Part shown: one piece after another, positions 16,814 through 24,663 of the stretch
Position numbering within the stretch: the first letter of the stretch is position 1
Layout: each line of letters starts with the position of its first letter
Origin: Lentisphaeria bacterium
GTDB lineage: Bacteria > Verrucomicrobiota > Lentisphaeria > Victivallales > UBA1829
Assembly: GCA_017503375.1 (NCBI GenBank)
Contig: JAFVTF010000060.1
Span: 1-42,913, forward strand
Direction of reading: 5' to 3'
DNA length: 42,913 nt
Notes under the pieces: model-generated
Database searches by the model: none
The model's input: only the letters and a program-made list of their open reading frames with translations
What the model was told of the DNA's origin: nothing
Program-made: the position numbers and the translations under genes

Positions 16814-18445
16814 TCAAAGATTCTCCGCAATCGCACGGTTGATACGTTCCCGTAAATCCAGCAGCCATTCTGCAGAATAAGGATAACGTTTCATGGTCAA
16901 CTCATAATCCAGACCTTCGTGGATCATCGCCAGAACGTTTTCCCGTCCGATCAAGGATTCCAATTTCTGCAAAGCGCCCAAATCCTGCGTTGCCTCAAAC
17001 TGAATTTCATTCCGGATAGAATCCACAGGACCGTTTTCGCCGGGATAAACAAGGAATGCATCACCGGAACAGAAGGCTCTGCCCGAATCGGTCACACGGA
17101 ACGGATCAATATCAGTCTTCAGAGAATATTGCGTGTACCAGAAATTGTATCCCCACTGAAGGAAGCCGGAGATACCGTAACGGTACATCAGTACGCCCAT
17201 GATACGGTTCCGGTATGAGGGAAAATTGAAGAAGCGGTTCGGCACTTCTTTCTGCTGGCTGATACAGTAATATGTCCACAGCGGAGAAACTTTTGCCTGA
17301 ACAAAATCTTCAATCATGTTATTTGCCGGAATCGGATGTTTTACGGTTCCGTCGAGGTAAAAATCAACGTGAGAGAGAGCATCAATGACCGGAAGATCCC
17401 CCACCAGTTCCCGGATGATTTTTGAACACGCTTTATAGTTTTCCAGATGTTCCGGAGACGGTTCATCGGAGATATGGAAATAACATTTTTCTGCAATCCC
17501 TTTTTCCTTGAGAAATGCCAGTAGCTGCGGATAAAGCGTTCTCAAAAATGCAATATATTCCGTACTCAGGGAAGAGGTATGCCAGCCGAACATTTTTTCC
17601 ATTGTGCCGTTATGATCCACCATGATTTTCGGACAGCATTTTGCTCCCCATTGAGTGAACGGATGCGCCATTTCAAAATATTTCACGCCGCATTTCAACG
17701 CCAGATCGATCCAGCGGCCCAATTTTGCAAAATCGAACTGAAACACACCGTTTTTGTATGTGATATCCAACAACTGAACAGTGGGGCGTTCGCCATTGAC
17801 AGCGGTATCGAGCGGCGGTGTCCACAGAGGAGTCAGAAGCAGATTGATTCCGTGAGCTGTAAAGTTTTTGAAATATTTTTCCAGCAGATTCCAGTGTTCT
17901 TCGCTCCAGCATGGAACTTTATAATAAGTATAAATACAATCTGTATGAAACCATTCGGTGTGAGTCAGAGTCTGTTCCGGAAGTTCTGCGGGAAGAAGCT
18001 CCAGAGTCAACAGACAATCCTGTTCCGTCTCGCCTGTCCATACGCTTTTTGCCTTTACAGTGATTTTGATTGTTTTTGTGCCTGGCTGATTCTGCTTTGA
18101 AGTTCTGAGCGTGATCCAGAGCGCGCGCCACTGATTGGGCGGCATTCTGACCGGACCATTCAAAGGCAGCAGGGGGTCGGGATACAAACCGGGTGTTTTT
18201 CTGAGAACAGCCGGAGTATCGTCCGAAGCGACAAATTCCGATGGAGCGAGAGCGACTTCGCGGATTTCCACCTGACCGGATTCCGTTTCAGCGGAAAGCC
18301 AGTAAGGCGAATCACTGCGGCATGCGATTTGAAAAGAGACGGTTTCCCCGAGCAATGCGGAAATCCGGCTGATCTCACCTGTTATATTTTCCTGTTCCGG
18401 AAATATTTTTTCCAGAGAACTGATACATTTTGCTTCAAAAATCAT
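16814..18445 (-). CDS. GH123-like (DUF4091) glycoside hydrolase, cytoplasmic
   Basis: 543 aa, no signal peptide. An N-terminal beta domain (about 1-155) precedes a TIM barrel. It carries the adjacent Asp-Glu pair CYFHISDEPSPEH (Asp327-Glu328), typical of GH123 substrate-assisted hexosaminidases and of DUF4091. Further DUF4091 signs are MGVLMYRYGISGFLQWGYNF, GDAFLVYPGENGP and IRNEIQFEATQDLGALQ in the C-terminal half. GH123 releases beta-linked N-acetylgalactosamine; that activity is inferred, since DUF4091 is broader than tested GH123. GGAG lies seven to ten bases before the ATG. The gene stands alone, with terminators on both sides. Lack of a signal suggests it acts on imported oligosaccharides. 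Confidence 0.85.
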   Translation of the reverse strand: MIFEAKCISSLEKIFPEQENITGEISRISALLGETVSFQIACRSDSPYWLSAETESGQVEIREVALAPSEFVASDDTPAVLRKTPGLYPDPLLPLNGPVRMPPNQWRALWITLRTSKQNQPGTKTIKITVKAKSVWTGETEQDCLLTLELLPAELPEQTLTHTEWFHTDCIYTYYKVPCWSEEHWNLLEKYFKNFTAHGINLLLTPLWTPPLDTAVNGERPTVQLLDITYKNGVFQFDFAKLGRWIDLALKCGVKYFEMAHPFTQWGAKCCPKIMVDHNGTMEKMFGWHTSSLSTEYIAFLRTLYPQLLAFLKEKGIAEKCYFHISDEPSPEHLENYKACSKIIRELVGDLPVIDALSHVDFYLDGTVKHPIPANNMIEDFVQAKVSPLWTYYCISQQKEVPNRFFNFPSYRNRIMGVLMYRYGISGFLQWGYNFWYTQYSLKTDIDPFRVTDSGRAFCSGDAFLVYPGENGPVDSIRNEIQFEATQDLGALQKLESLIGRENVLAMIHEGLDYELTMKRYPYSAEWLLDLRERINRAIAENL

Positions 18446-18493
18446 AATATTACTCCGTCTGTCAAGTTTACCTGATAATATATCCGATGCTGA

Positions 18494-18533
18494 ATAAAAA
18501 TCAAAGGGGATTTGAGAATAACCCCCTTTGATT
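18494..18533 (-). terminator. Terminator of the locus B DUF4838 gene
   Basis: AATCAAAGGGG / CCCCTTTGATT stem (18499-18533) running into TTTTTATTC on the minus strand, 39 nt after the stop codon at 18573. Confidence 0.85.
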
Positions 18534-18572
18534 TGCGTGATTTTTTCAGTTTATTTTCAGCAAGCGGTAAAC

Positions 18573-21245
18573 TTACTTTTTCTCCAACGGAATGACTTCA
18601 AAATCATCAACCCAAAGTGTTCCCGGCTGATGATACATGCCAATTCGCAAGGATACTGTCGTTCCCGGCTGCGGTTTCGCTCTGCCTGCAGCTTTTTTGA
18701 ACTCTTCCATATCTATGATCCGTTCAAAATATCTCCAATCGGAAGATCCATTATAGATCTCAACCAGGCTGTAATTGTATGTTGTATTTCCACCATTGGC
18801 ATTCAATGGCCAAAGACCAATAAAGGGATTCCCATACTTTTTATTGATCAAATCAACATTTTCATATTTGACCCAGCCGCGGATGAGAAGATCTTGTTTC
18901 ATATCTGCAAGTTTGCCAAGATTGACCATAATCCGGACATCTTTTTCTGCCGCGCCATCGACACGCAGGGCAGATTTTCCGCTTTTCTTCGTGACGGTGT
19001 CAATTTTGATTTGACTGGTCACTTTGCTCCAATGGAAAATCCATGCAGAGGAATAAGCATCAAAACCACCATTTTTCAGAATGCTTGACCACCGTTTGAA
19101 CGGTTTGTACTGCGTTTTCAGAAGAGTATCTTTAATCAGCAGAATCCGATCAAAAAGAACAGCATTCGGTTTTGTTGAACCGGGAACGAATGCCTTTCCC
19201 TGAAATTTTGCAGATACCCAAATATCGCGGTCTTCTCCAAGGATCCCAATAGATGAAAGCCAGCCGCGGAAATTCCATGAATTGTCATAATAAATATACA
19301 ACGGGGCAAGGATCCTGACACGTCCAAGTTTATACCAATGGAATTTTTCATCTGCAGGAATATCTTCCCGCATGAAATCAATTCCACTTCCGGTCTTCAA
19401 AGCACTGCTGTAAAAGCCCATCTTAAACGGAAGTTTCAGCGGAACTTTCGGGTTTCTGATTGCCATACCGCAAACTGCATCAGGATCTTTCACGGCATTG
19501 GCTATGTTCTGGATTTGATTCCAATGCAGATCGATCACATCACACCCTTTGAACTGTTCCGGAATTGCAACAGGGAAATGGGAATAAAGTTCTGCTTCAC
19601 CCTGGAGTCTTTCCTTTAGAGAATCTCTCTTTTTCTGATTGAGACTCGTCCACCACATATCGATCTGTTTGAGTCCATTTTCCAGAAAACGCTTTGCAAC
19701 AGATTTGGAATCAAATTTATATCCCTGTTTGGAAAGTTCAGCGATCCGCAGAAACATGGTGCGGTCAATGATCACTCGTTCACATCTCACATGCAGCAGA
19801 GCTTTTGCATCGTTCTGAACAGCCTTTTCTGCAGAATCCAGCAAGGCGTTGACTTTTTCAAAAAACGCATTGTCAAGGAATGCGCGGGTCTTTTCCTGCC
19901 GCTGTTCCAGATAATCCAGATACTGCAACATGAAAGGTGCTGCTGCACCGTAATATTCCCGCATGAATTTTTCATTGAGTTTATCAATATCCTGTGCAGG
20001 ATCATCCATCATTTTGAGTGCGAGATAATGCTGCTGAATTGCAAAACTGCGGTTGAGCATAGATTCATTTTCTGCGAAATAATGGAATACTCCGTTTTTA
20101 ACACAGAAACGGAGCTCTGCTGCAATATCTTTCCGTGATTTTACGAAGGGATAAAGATATCCATCATAGATCCGCCAATAAGACCAAACGGCTTTCAATG
20201 AAGCATATTTATTCCAGGATTCCAGTTCCTTTCCGTTGGAAGAACCGGAAATCAGGGGTTTGTAAAGCTGTGCATCACAATAACGAATCATCACATTGGG
20301 TTCTGCTTTAATTGTCCTTGGCGTTTTCTGGGTATAGGAATATGCAAATGTCTGAAGAATTATTTCAGGATATTTTTCTCTGACACCACGCGCCATATAG
20401 TTGACAAAATCAATATTCGGACCGGAATAGGAACCTTCCTTCTCTGCAAGAGCTTTGCAGCCGCTGCACCAGCATTCTCCCCAGCTGGGACCATCCGGCT
20501 GGCTCATTTCATAAATTTTCGGAATTGTATAAGATGGCTGATTTTTCGCTTTTACACGGTCTGCCGCTATATATTTCAGAAGTTCCGCAAGAACGATTTT
20601 CCGTACTTCCGGATTGGTCATGCAAAGCGTAGAACATTTTCCGCCACTGATCTTCGGTCCGAATAATTTCGGATTTTTGATGGCTTTTACATAAACGTCA
20701 AAAGAGTGACCGTTGGAGGGACTTCCGATATTCATATTAAGCCCATAAGCCACACGGTAATTTTCTTTATGACGCATCCGCCAGACCCAGTTCGGGGCAT
20801 CGCTCCCCACATAGATCTCACGGCGGGAAATGGCAGGTTTGCCTTTTTCATTCAGCACCGGAATTTTCCAGGCAGAATTCTTCGGCAAAATTTCTGTATC
20901 AGGGGCAGGCCAGGAACAGCCGACATATTTTTCCAGAAATGTGTAGATCCCGTAAACAATTCCCGGGGCGCCTCTGCCGGAAATGTAAAGTTTCCCATCT
21001 TTACTGACAAAATTCCACTGCTGTTTTTCCAGTTTGCTGTCGTTTATGAGAATGATATCACCTGCTCTCTGATCCGGTACGGATTCTACCACATTGTATG
21101 GCATTCCGGTAACACTATTCAGACAGCGGGCAAGATCTTTTGCGGCAAATTTTATTGCAGCATCGGAAGTTTTATCAATGTGCACATTAGCGGCAAAAAG
21201 AGCTGCCGTTAAAGAAAATACTATCAGTAAGGCTATTTTTTTCAT
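18573..21245 (-). CDS. Secreted DUF4838 carbohydrate-active enzyme of locus B
   Basis: 890 aa with a clear signal peptide (MKKIALLIVFSLTAALFA, cleavage near residue 18). Residues about 20-135 are the GH67-N-like domain (AIKFAAKDLARCLNSVTGMP, GRGAPGIVYGIYTFLEKYVG). The DUF4838 core covers about 140-480, with the cysteine cluster WGECWCSGCKAL, VNYMARGVREKYPEIILQTF and EYYGAAAPFMLQYLDYLEQ. A C-terminal domain from about 725 resembles a CBM4/9-like sugar-binding fold (KKSGKSALRVDGAAEKDV, LWVDDFEVIPLEK). It is homologous to the DUF4838 gene at 4309-7305 but has different accessory domains. GAGGAA precedes the ATG, 24 nt after the prepilin stop. Activity on a uronic-acid- or hexosamine-containing glycan is inferred only. 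Confidence 0.87.
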   Translation of the reverse strand: MKKIALLIVFSLTAALFAANVHIDKTSDAAIKFAAKDLARCLNSVTGMPYNVVESVPDQRAGDIILINDSKLEKQQWNFVSKDGKLYISGRGAPGIVYGIYTFLEKYVGCSWPAPDTEILPKNSAWKIPVLNEKGKPAISRREIYVGSDAPNWVWRMRHKENYRVAYGLNMNIGSPSNGHSFDVYVKAIKNPKLFGPKISGGKCSTLCMTNPEVRKIVLAELLKYIAADRVKAKNQPSYTIPKIYEMSQPDGPSWGECWCSGCKALAEKEGSYSGPNIDFVNYMARGVREKYPEIILQTFAYSYTQKTPRTIKAEPNVMIRYCDAQLYKPLISGSSNGKELESWNKYASLKAVWSYWRIYDGYLYPFVKSRKDIAAELRFCVKNGVFHYFAENESMLNRSFAIQQHYLALKMMDDPAQDIDKLNEKFMREYYGAAAPFMLQYLDYLEQRQEKTRAFLDNAFFEKVNALLDSAEKAVQNDAKALLHVRCERVIIDRTMFLRIAELSKQGYKFDSKSVAKRFLENGLKQIDMWWTSLNQKKRDSLKERLQGEAELYSHFPVAIPEQFKGCDVIDLHWNQIQNIANAVKDPDAVCGMAIRNPKVPLKLPFKMGFYSSALKTGSGIDFMREDIPADEKFHWYKLGRVRILAPLYIYYDNSWNFRGWLSSIGILGEDRDIWVSAKFQGKAFVPGSTKPNAVLFDRILLIKDTLLKTQYKPFKRWSSILKNGGFDAYSSAWIFHWSKVTSQIKIDTVTKKSGKSALRVDGAAEKDVRIMVNLGKLADMKQDLLIRGWVKYENVDLINKKYGNPFIGLWPLNANGGNTTYNYSLVEIYNGSSDWRYFERIIDMEEFKKAAGRAKPQPGTTVSLRIGMYHQPGTLWVDDFEVIPLEKK

Positions 21246-21269
21246 ACTCAGTTCCTCTTCATATCCTAA

Positions 21270-21998
21270 TTACTGATTTTTATCCCACATTTTATCATTG
21301 CCGGAATAATTCCCCATTTTAACGACTCCGACATGCCCATCAATATAAAGCGTATTGGCATATCCGGTATGACGGAATGCCATAGCGGTTTTACTATAGT
21401 TGGAACTTCCTTTTACAGTTGCCCCGGAAAGATTGTTCCAGCGGGAAATTGTAAACCAGGTATAACCTTCTGTAATATGGATCAGAGAAGAAGGATATCT
21501 GACATGTCCGGATTTCTTCATTCCATCAATCTTTAATTCAGCATTATTCCGTGCATTGAAATTCTCATTCATGCCGTAAGAATAAGAAGTTGTTTGAACA
21601 TTCATGGAAGGACAATGAAATTGGGATTTCGAAGAACCAAGATGGTGAATATCCCACTGACCGGCAGGTCTGGGCAGATACGGATTGAAATAAATATGAG
21701 CCAGACTTGTATATGCTGAGCCTCCCATAAATGACCAGTAATCAGCATCTTTCCATCCTGATCCGGAATCATAATACGGCATACTGGCAGACATGATCCA
21801 GCCATCATTATCATCAATATACATCAATGCTCCCGTTCCAAAGGTTTTCAGGTGATTCTTGCAACTCGCAGATCTTCCCTGTTCTCTGGCATTGTTCAAC
21901 GCCGGAAGCAGCATCCCCGCAAGAATTGCAATAATCGCAACCACAACCAGCAATTCAATCAATGTAAAGTTTTTGGATTTCGATCTCATCTTCTTCAT
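21270..21998 (-). CDS. Prepilin-like protein, H-X9-DG type (locus B)
   Basis: 242 aa. Basic leader [10 protein letters not shown], then [18 protein letters not shown] and LLPALNNAR, the prepilin processing and membrane segment. The usual NCxGNLKQ is changed to [10 protein letters not shown]. The C-terminus has [16 protein letters not shown], which fits H-X9-DG exactly. The middle part is rich in Tyr, Trp and Ser and differs completely from the other three prepilins. AAGGAGGT gives a very strong ribosome-binding site, stronger than that of the hydrolase gene 24 nt downstream, as expected if the pseudopilin is made in excess. GH130 lies 82 nt upstream without a clear terminator. Confidence 0.9.
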   Translation of the reverse strand: MKKMRSKSKNFTLIELLVVVAIIAILAGMLLPALNNAREQGRSASCKNHLKTFGTGALMYIDDNDGWIMSASMPYYDSGSGWKDADYWSFMGGSAYTSLAHIYFNPYLPRPAGQWDIHHLGSSKSQFHCPSMNVQTTSYSYGMNENFNARNNAELKIDGMKKSGHVRYPSSLIHITEGYTWFTISRWNNLSGATVKGSSNYSKTAMAFRHTGYANTLYIDGHVGVVKMGNYSGNDKMWDKNQ

Positions 21999-22080
21999 TA
22001 GAACCTCCTTTGATATTTATTTTAACTTCCAATTGTTAAAAAACGTCCGTTACAATCTGTTTCAAATAATCCTTATTTGT

Positions 22081-23154
22081 TTATTTGTTTTTCTTCCAAG
22101 CTTCAACACGGAATGGAATTGTTGCTTTTTCTGCAATCCGTTCACACGGTGTAATCTGTTTCATCACTTCTTCAAGCGTCGTTTCTGCAAGACAGGTACA
22201 CCAATCACCTGCACCATAGTAGATCCGGAGTGTTTCATCATCTTCAAATACTGCACCGCAGGGAAAAATACAGTTTTCCACATAAAGTTCATCATTTCCC
22301 GTTTCATACGGAGTTTCCGCAAGAATCAGCGGATTTTTTGTGATCCCGATGAGTTTCGTCGGATCATCAGAGGAAAAGAGTGCAGCGCCTGCCGCATAAC
22401 GGAGATTCCATGACGAAAAATATTTCAGTTTTACTGCTCTTGCCGGATCAGAATCAACTGCATGGAAAATAAGCAGATAACCGTATTTTGTCTTCAAGGG
22501 CGGTGGGCCGCCGCCTATCTTCACATTGGCATAGGGAACATCTTCACACCCGAGAAGTAATTCCGATTCCCCCCAATGCCGCAAATCAGGAGAAAGACTG
22601 TACCAGATATGGAACGGTTCTTTATACTGATTCGCAGGGCGTTCCAAACGCATATACAATCCATCTTTTGTCTTGAACGGACAAAGAATCATATTCCGCT
22701 GCTGGGGCACGTTAAGGCAAATACAATCAAAATCAGTTCCCGTTCCGCGCCAACGGGCGATCCCAGGACGCTCCCCATGACTACTGTTAAAACAGAAACT
22801 GGCATAGAGTTCTCCGTCAATCACAGTCAGACGGGTGTCATTACACCAGAGCAGCTCTTCCCCATGATACCAGAAATGGCACGGTTCGTCGGCAATGGTG
22901 AAATGGATACCGTCCTCACTGACACCAAACCCGGTTCCTGTAAATTCAATGGGCGGAGCATTTTCACCAAAAAAATCAACCCGGGGTGTAATATAGTATT
23001 TTCCGTTGTACTTTGCCACCCCCGCATTGAACGCAAGATCAGCCGGATATGGAATATCTTTTTTGGTAAGAATCGGATTCCCCGCATAGCGGTGGACTGC
23101 CAGCGGAGCAGCAAATTCTCCGGTGGGACCTTTTTTGGCAAATACATTTTCCAT
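22081..23154 (-). CDS. GH130-family glycoside phosphorylase (mannoside phosphorylase-like)
   Basis: 357 aa, cytoplasmic, five-bladed beta-propeller family. GH130 enzymes split beta-mannosides with phosphate to give mannose 1-phosphate. Visible signatures are GNPILTKKDIPYPADLAFNAG at the start (cited by its ends), IGGGPPPLKTKYGYLLIFHA in the middle and VENCIFPCGAVFEDDETLRI then YYGAGDW at the end. The usual EDPRI/T strand reads CNDTRLTVIDG, keeping the catalytic Asp candidate but replacing Glu and Pro. AGGAG lies nine bases before the ATG. It lies between the regulator and the prepilin of locus B, so intracellular phosphorolysis appears coupled to extracellular digestion by the secreted enzyme. 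Exact linkage is not predictable. Confidence 0.88.
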   Translation of the reverse strand: MENVFAKKGPTGEFAAPLAVHRYAGNPILTKKDIPYPADLAFNAGVAKYNGKYYITPRVDFFGENAPPIEFTGTGFGVSEDGIHFTIADEPCHFWYHGEELLWCNDTRLTVIDGELYASFCFNSSHGERPGIARWRGTGTDFDCICLNVPQQRNMILCPFKTKDGLYMRLERPANQYKEPFHIWYSLSPDLRHWGESELLLGCEDVPYANVKIGGGPPPLKTKYGYLLIFHAVDSDPARAVKLKYFSSWNLRYAAGAALFSSDDPTKLIGITKNPLILAETPYETGNDELYVENCIFPCGAVFEDDETLRIYYGAGDWCTCLAETTLEEVMKQITPCERIAEKATIPFRVEAWKKNK

Positions 23155-23302
23155 TTTCTGTCACTCCTGGTTAATGACACAATGTCTGAGAACGTCTTGC
23201 TCAACCGTTCCCAAGGTTGCAATCTCTCATGAAAAAAAATGATTTTCCCCTGTCAATCCGGTTATGCCGGAATCAAGGCACAACGCAACTGCAGAAAAGA
23301 AT

Positions 23303-23326
23303 AAATCTTCTTTCTATGGAAGATTT
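23303..23326 (-). terminator. Possible terminator after the locus B regulator
   Basis: AAATCTTC / GAAGATTT, a perfect 8-bp stem with an 8-nt loop, followed by ATTCTTTTC, 44 nt past the regulator's stop codon. AT-rich and therefore weak. A smaller hairpin, GCCTGA/TCAGGC, abuts the stop codon at 23355-23369. Confidence 0.4.
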
Positions 23327-23369
23327 CCTTCCGTTTTTTTTCTTTCTATATTCCGCCTGAAAATCAGGC

Positions 23370-24452
23370 TTAAAACGCGGTCTTCCGGATCACAAGTCTG
23401 GTTGGGATCCGAATGATCATTGTTTCGTTCTGCGGTTTTCCGATCTGTTCCAAAAGCAATTCGGCAGACCGTTCCGCCCAACGCACTTTAGGCGCATCAA
23501 TGGTCGTCAGAAAAGGTTCTCCCAGCGAAAGACTTCCATAATCTTCCAGGTTGTCATAACTCAAAAGCTGAAAATCTTTTCCAACGTTCAACCCTTTTTC
23601 CCGGAAGGCTTCCAGCATGGAAAAACTTACAACGTCAGACGTTGAAAAGAGAAATTTTCCCTTAATTTCCGAACAAAGCTGCAAGCCAAGACGATAACTG
23701 GGAACCCCATTATTCAACGCATCTGTTTCTACACAGTAAGACTTGATCCGTCCTTCCGGATATCCCAGCGAACAGATACTGTTTTCAAATATTCTCTTCC
23801 GGTTCTTCCCGTTTTCATGTGATTCATAAACAATCAGCACCTCTTCAGGCGGACATGCCATCATCTTCTTTGCGGCTTCGCGCAAACCGCTGCTGTTATC
23901 AAGCACAACTTCATGGAATGGAAGATCTGCAATCGCTTCCAGATTGGTAACCACAATGGGAATGGAAAGCTGCTGCAGATTAGGAATCGTCACCGTATCA
24001 AGAAACTGTGCCGAAACCAGAAGTCCATCAAGGTCATGAACAGCATCTGCCAGTTTATCCGAGTCACAAACAGTGACGTAATCAATCAGCTTGGCTTCGC
24101 ACTGGTTCTTATAAAAATACTGAAAACTGATTCTTGTACGGATCCCCATGGCACTATCCCACAAAGGGGAGGCAGGGAATTCCCGGTCTGCAATACCAAC
24201 CCGGATACTCTTTTTCGTCCGCTGTATTTTCTGGGCTGTAATAAAAGTCCCAACTCCCTGTTTCCGGTAAACCAATCCTTCTTTTACAAGATGACGGACC
24301 GCCCGGTCTGCAGTCAAAGTGGACACCCCGAACCGCTTTGCCAACTCCGTATTGGATGCAAGCATTTCTCCGGAACGCAAATCACCGCGGAATATCATAT
24401 CTTCCAGTGTATTCCGGATACTGTTTGTCATATTTTTCCGCTGTGATCTCAT
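23370..24452 (-). CDS. GntR/LacI hybrid transcriptional regulator of locus B
   Basis: 360 aa. GntR winged helix at about 8-75 (ASNTELAKRFGVSTLTADRA, VYRKQGVGTFI). LacI-type sensor from about 82: HDLDGLLVSAQFLDTVTIPN, FSTSDVVSFSMLEAFREKGL, then DFQLLSYDNLEDYGS. It is a close paralog of the regulator at 28360-29442, with the same length, the same C-terminal IRIPTRLVIRKTAF pattern and the same VETDAL-N--PSYRLGL core. Promoter at 24500-24527. The sensor probably binds a sugar or oligosaccharide released by the locus enzymes and derepresses GH130, prepilin and the DUF4838 gene. Ligand and operator are not identified. Confidence 0.93.
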   Translation of the reverse strand: MRSQRKNMTNSIRNTLEDMIFRGDLRSGEMLASNTELAKRFGVSTLTADRAVRHLVKEGLVYRKQGVGTFITAQKIQRTKKSIRVGIADREFPASPLWDSAMGIRTRISFQYFYKNQCEAKLIDYVTVCDSDKLADAVHDLDGLLVSAQFLDTVTIPNLQQLSIPIVVTNLEAIADLPFHEVVLDNSSGLREAAKKMMACPPEEVLIVYESHENGKNRKRIFENSICSLGYPEGRIKSYCVETDALNNGVPSYRLGLQLCSEIKGKFLFSTSDVVSFSMLEAFREKGLNVGKDFQLLSYDNLEDYGSLSLGEPFLTTIDAPKVRWAERSAELLLEQIGKPQNETMIIRIPTRLVIRKTAF

Positions 24453-24467
24453 ATTCTCAACCTTTGA

Positions 24468-24487
24468 TATATAAGTTTGATAAGTCT
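24468..24487 (-). promoter_or_regulatory. Candidate operator next to the locus B regulator start
   Basis: TATATAAGTTTGATAAGTCT (plus strand), between the -10 box and the start codon, matches TATATGTCTTGAATATGTCT at 29456-29475 in 14 of 20 positions, at the same place before the paralogous regulator. The position just below the promoter suits autorepression. This rests only on comparing the two copies. Confidence 0.35.
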
Positions 24488-24499
24488 ATCTCTTAAGTT

Positions 24500-24527
24500 A
24501 ATATAATATATAAAATTTCATTTTCAA
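24500..24527 (-). promoter_or_regulatory. Promoter of the locus B regulator
   Basis: -35 TTGAAA (24522-24527), 16-nt spacer, -10 TATATT (24500-24505). Confidence 0.7.
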
Positions 24528-24604
24528 GCATATTTCAAAAAAAATATTGTTTTTTATAAGAAAAAAGTTATTTTACTTAATATATGACTTTATATGATTT
24601 AATC

Positions 24605-24641
24605 AAAAAAAACTGCTGTGAAACATTTCATCTCACAGCAG
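24605..24641 (-). terminator. Terminator of locus C, identical to that at 29604-29640
   Basis: CTGCTGTGA / TCACAGCAG stem (24613-24641) followed by eight T on the minus strand, 23 nt after the stop codon at 24664. The hairpin and T-run are the same, base for base, as those at 29604-29640. Confidence 0.9.
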
Positions 24642-24663
24642 CCGTTCAGAGGTACTTTTGTTC

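Noticed and set aside
24453..24600. Additional small gene in the AT-rich gap before the locus B regulator
   Set aside because: No start codon with a ribosome-binding site; the stretch is explained by promoter, operator candidate and terminator.
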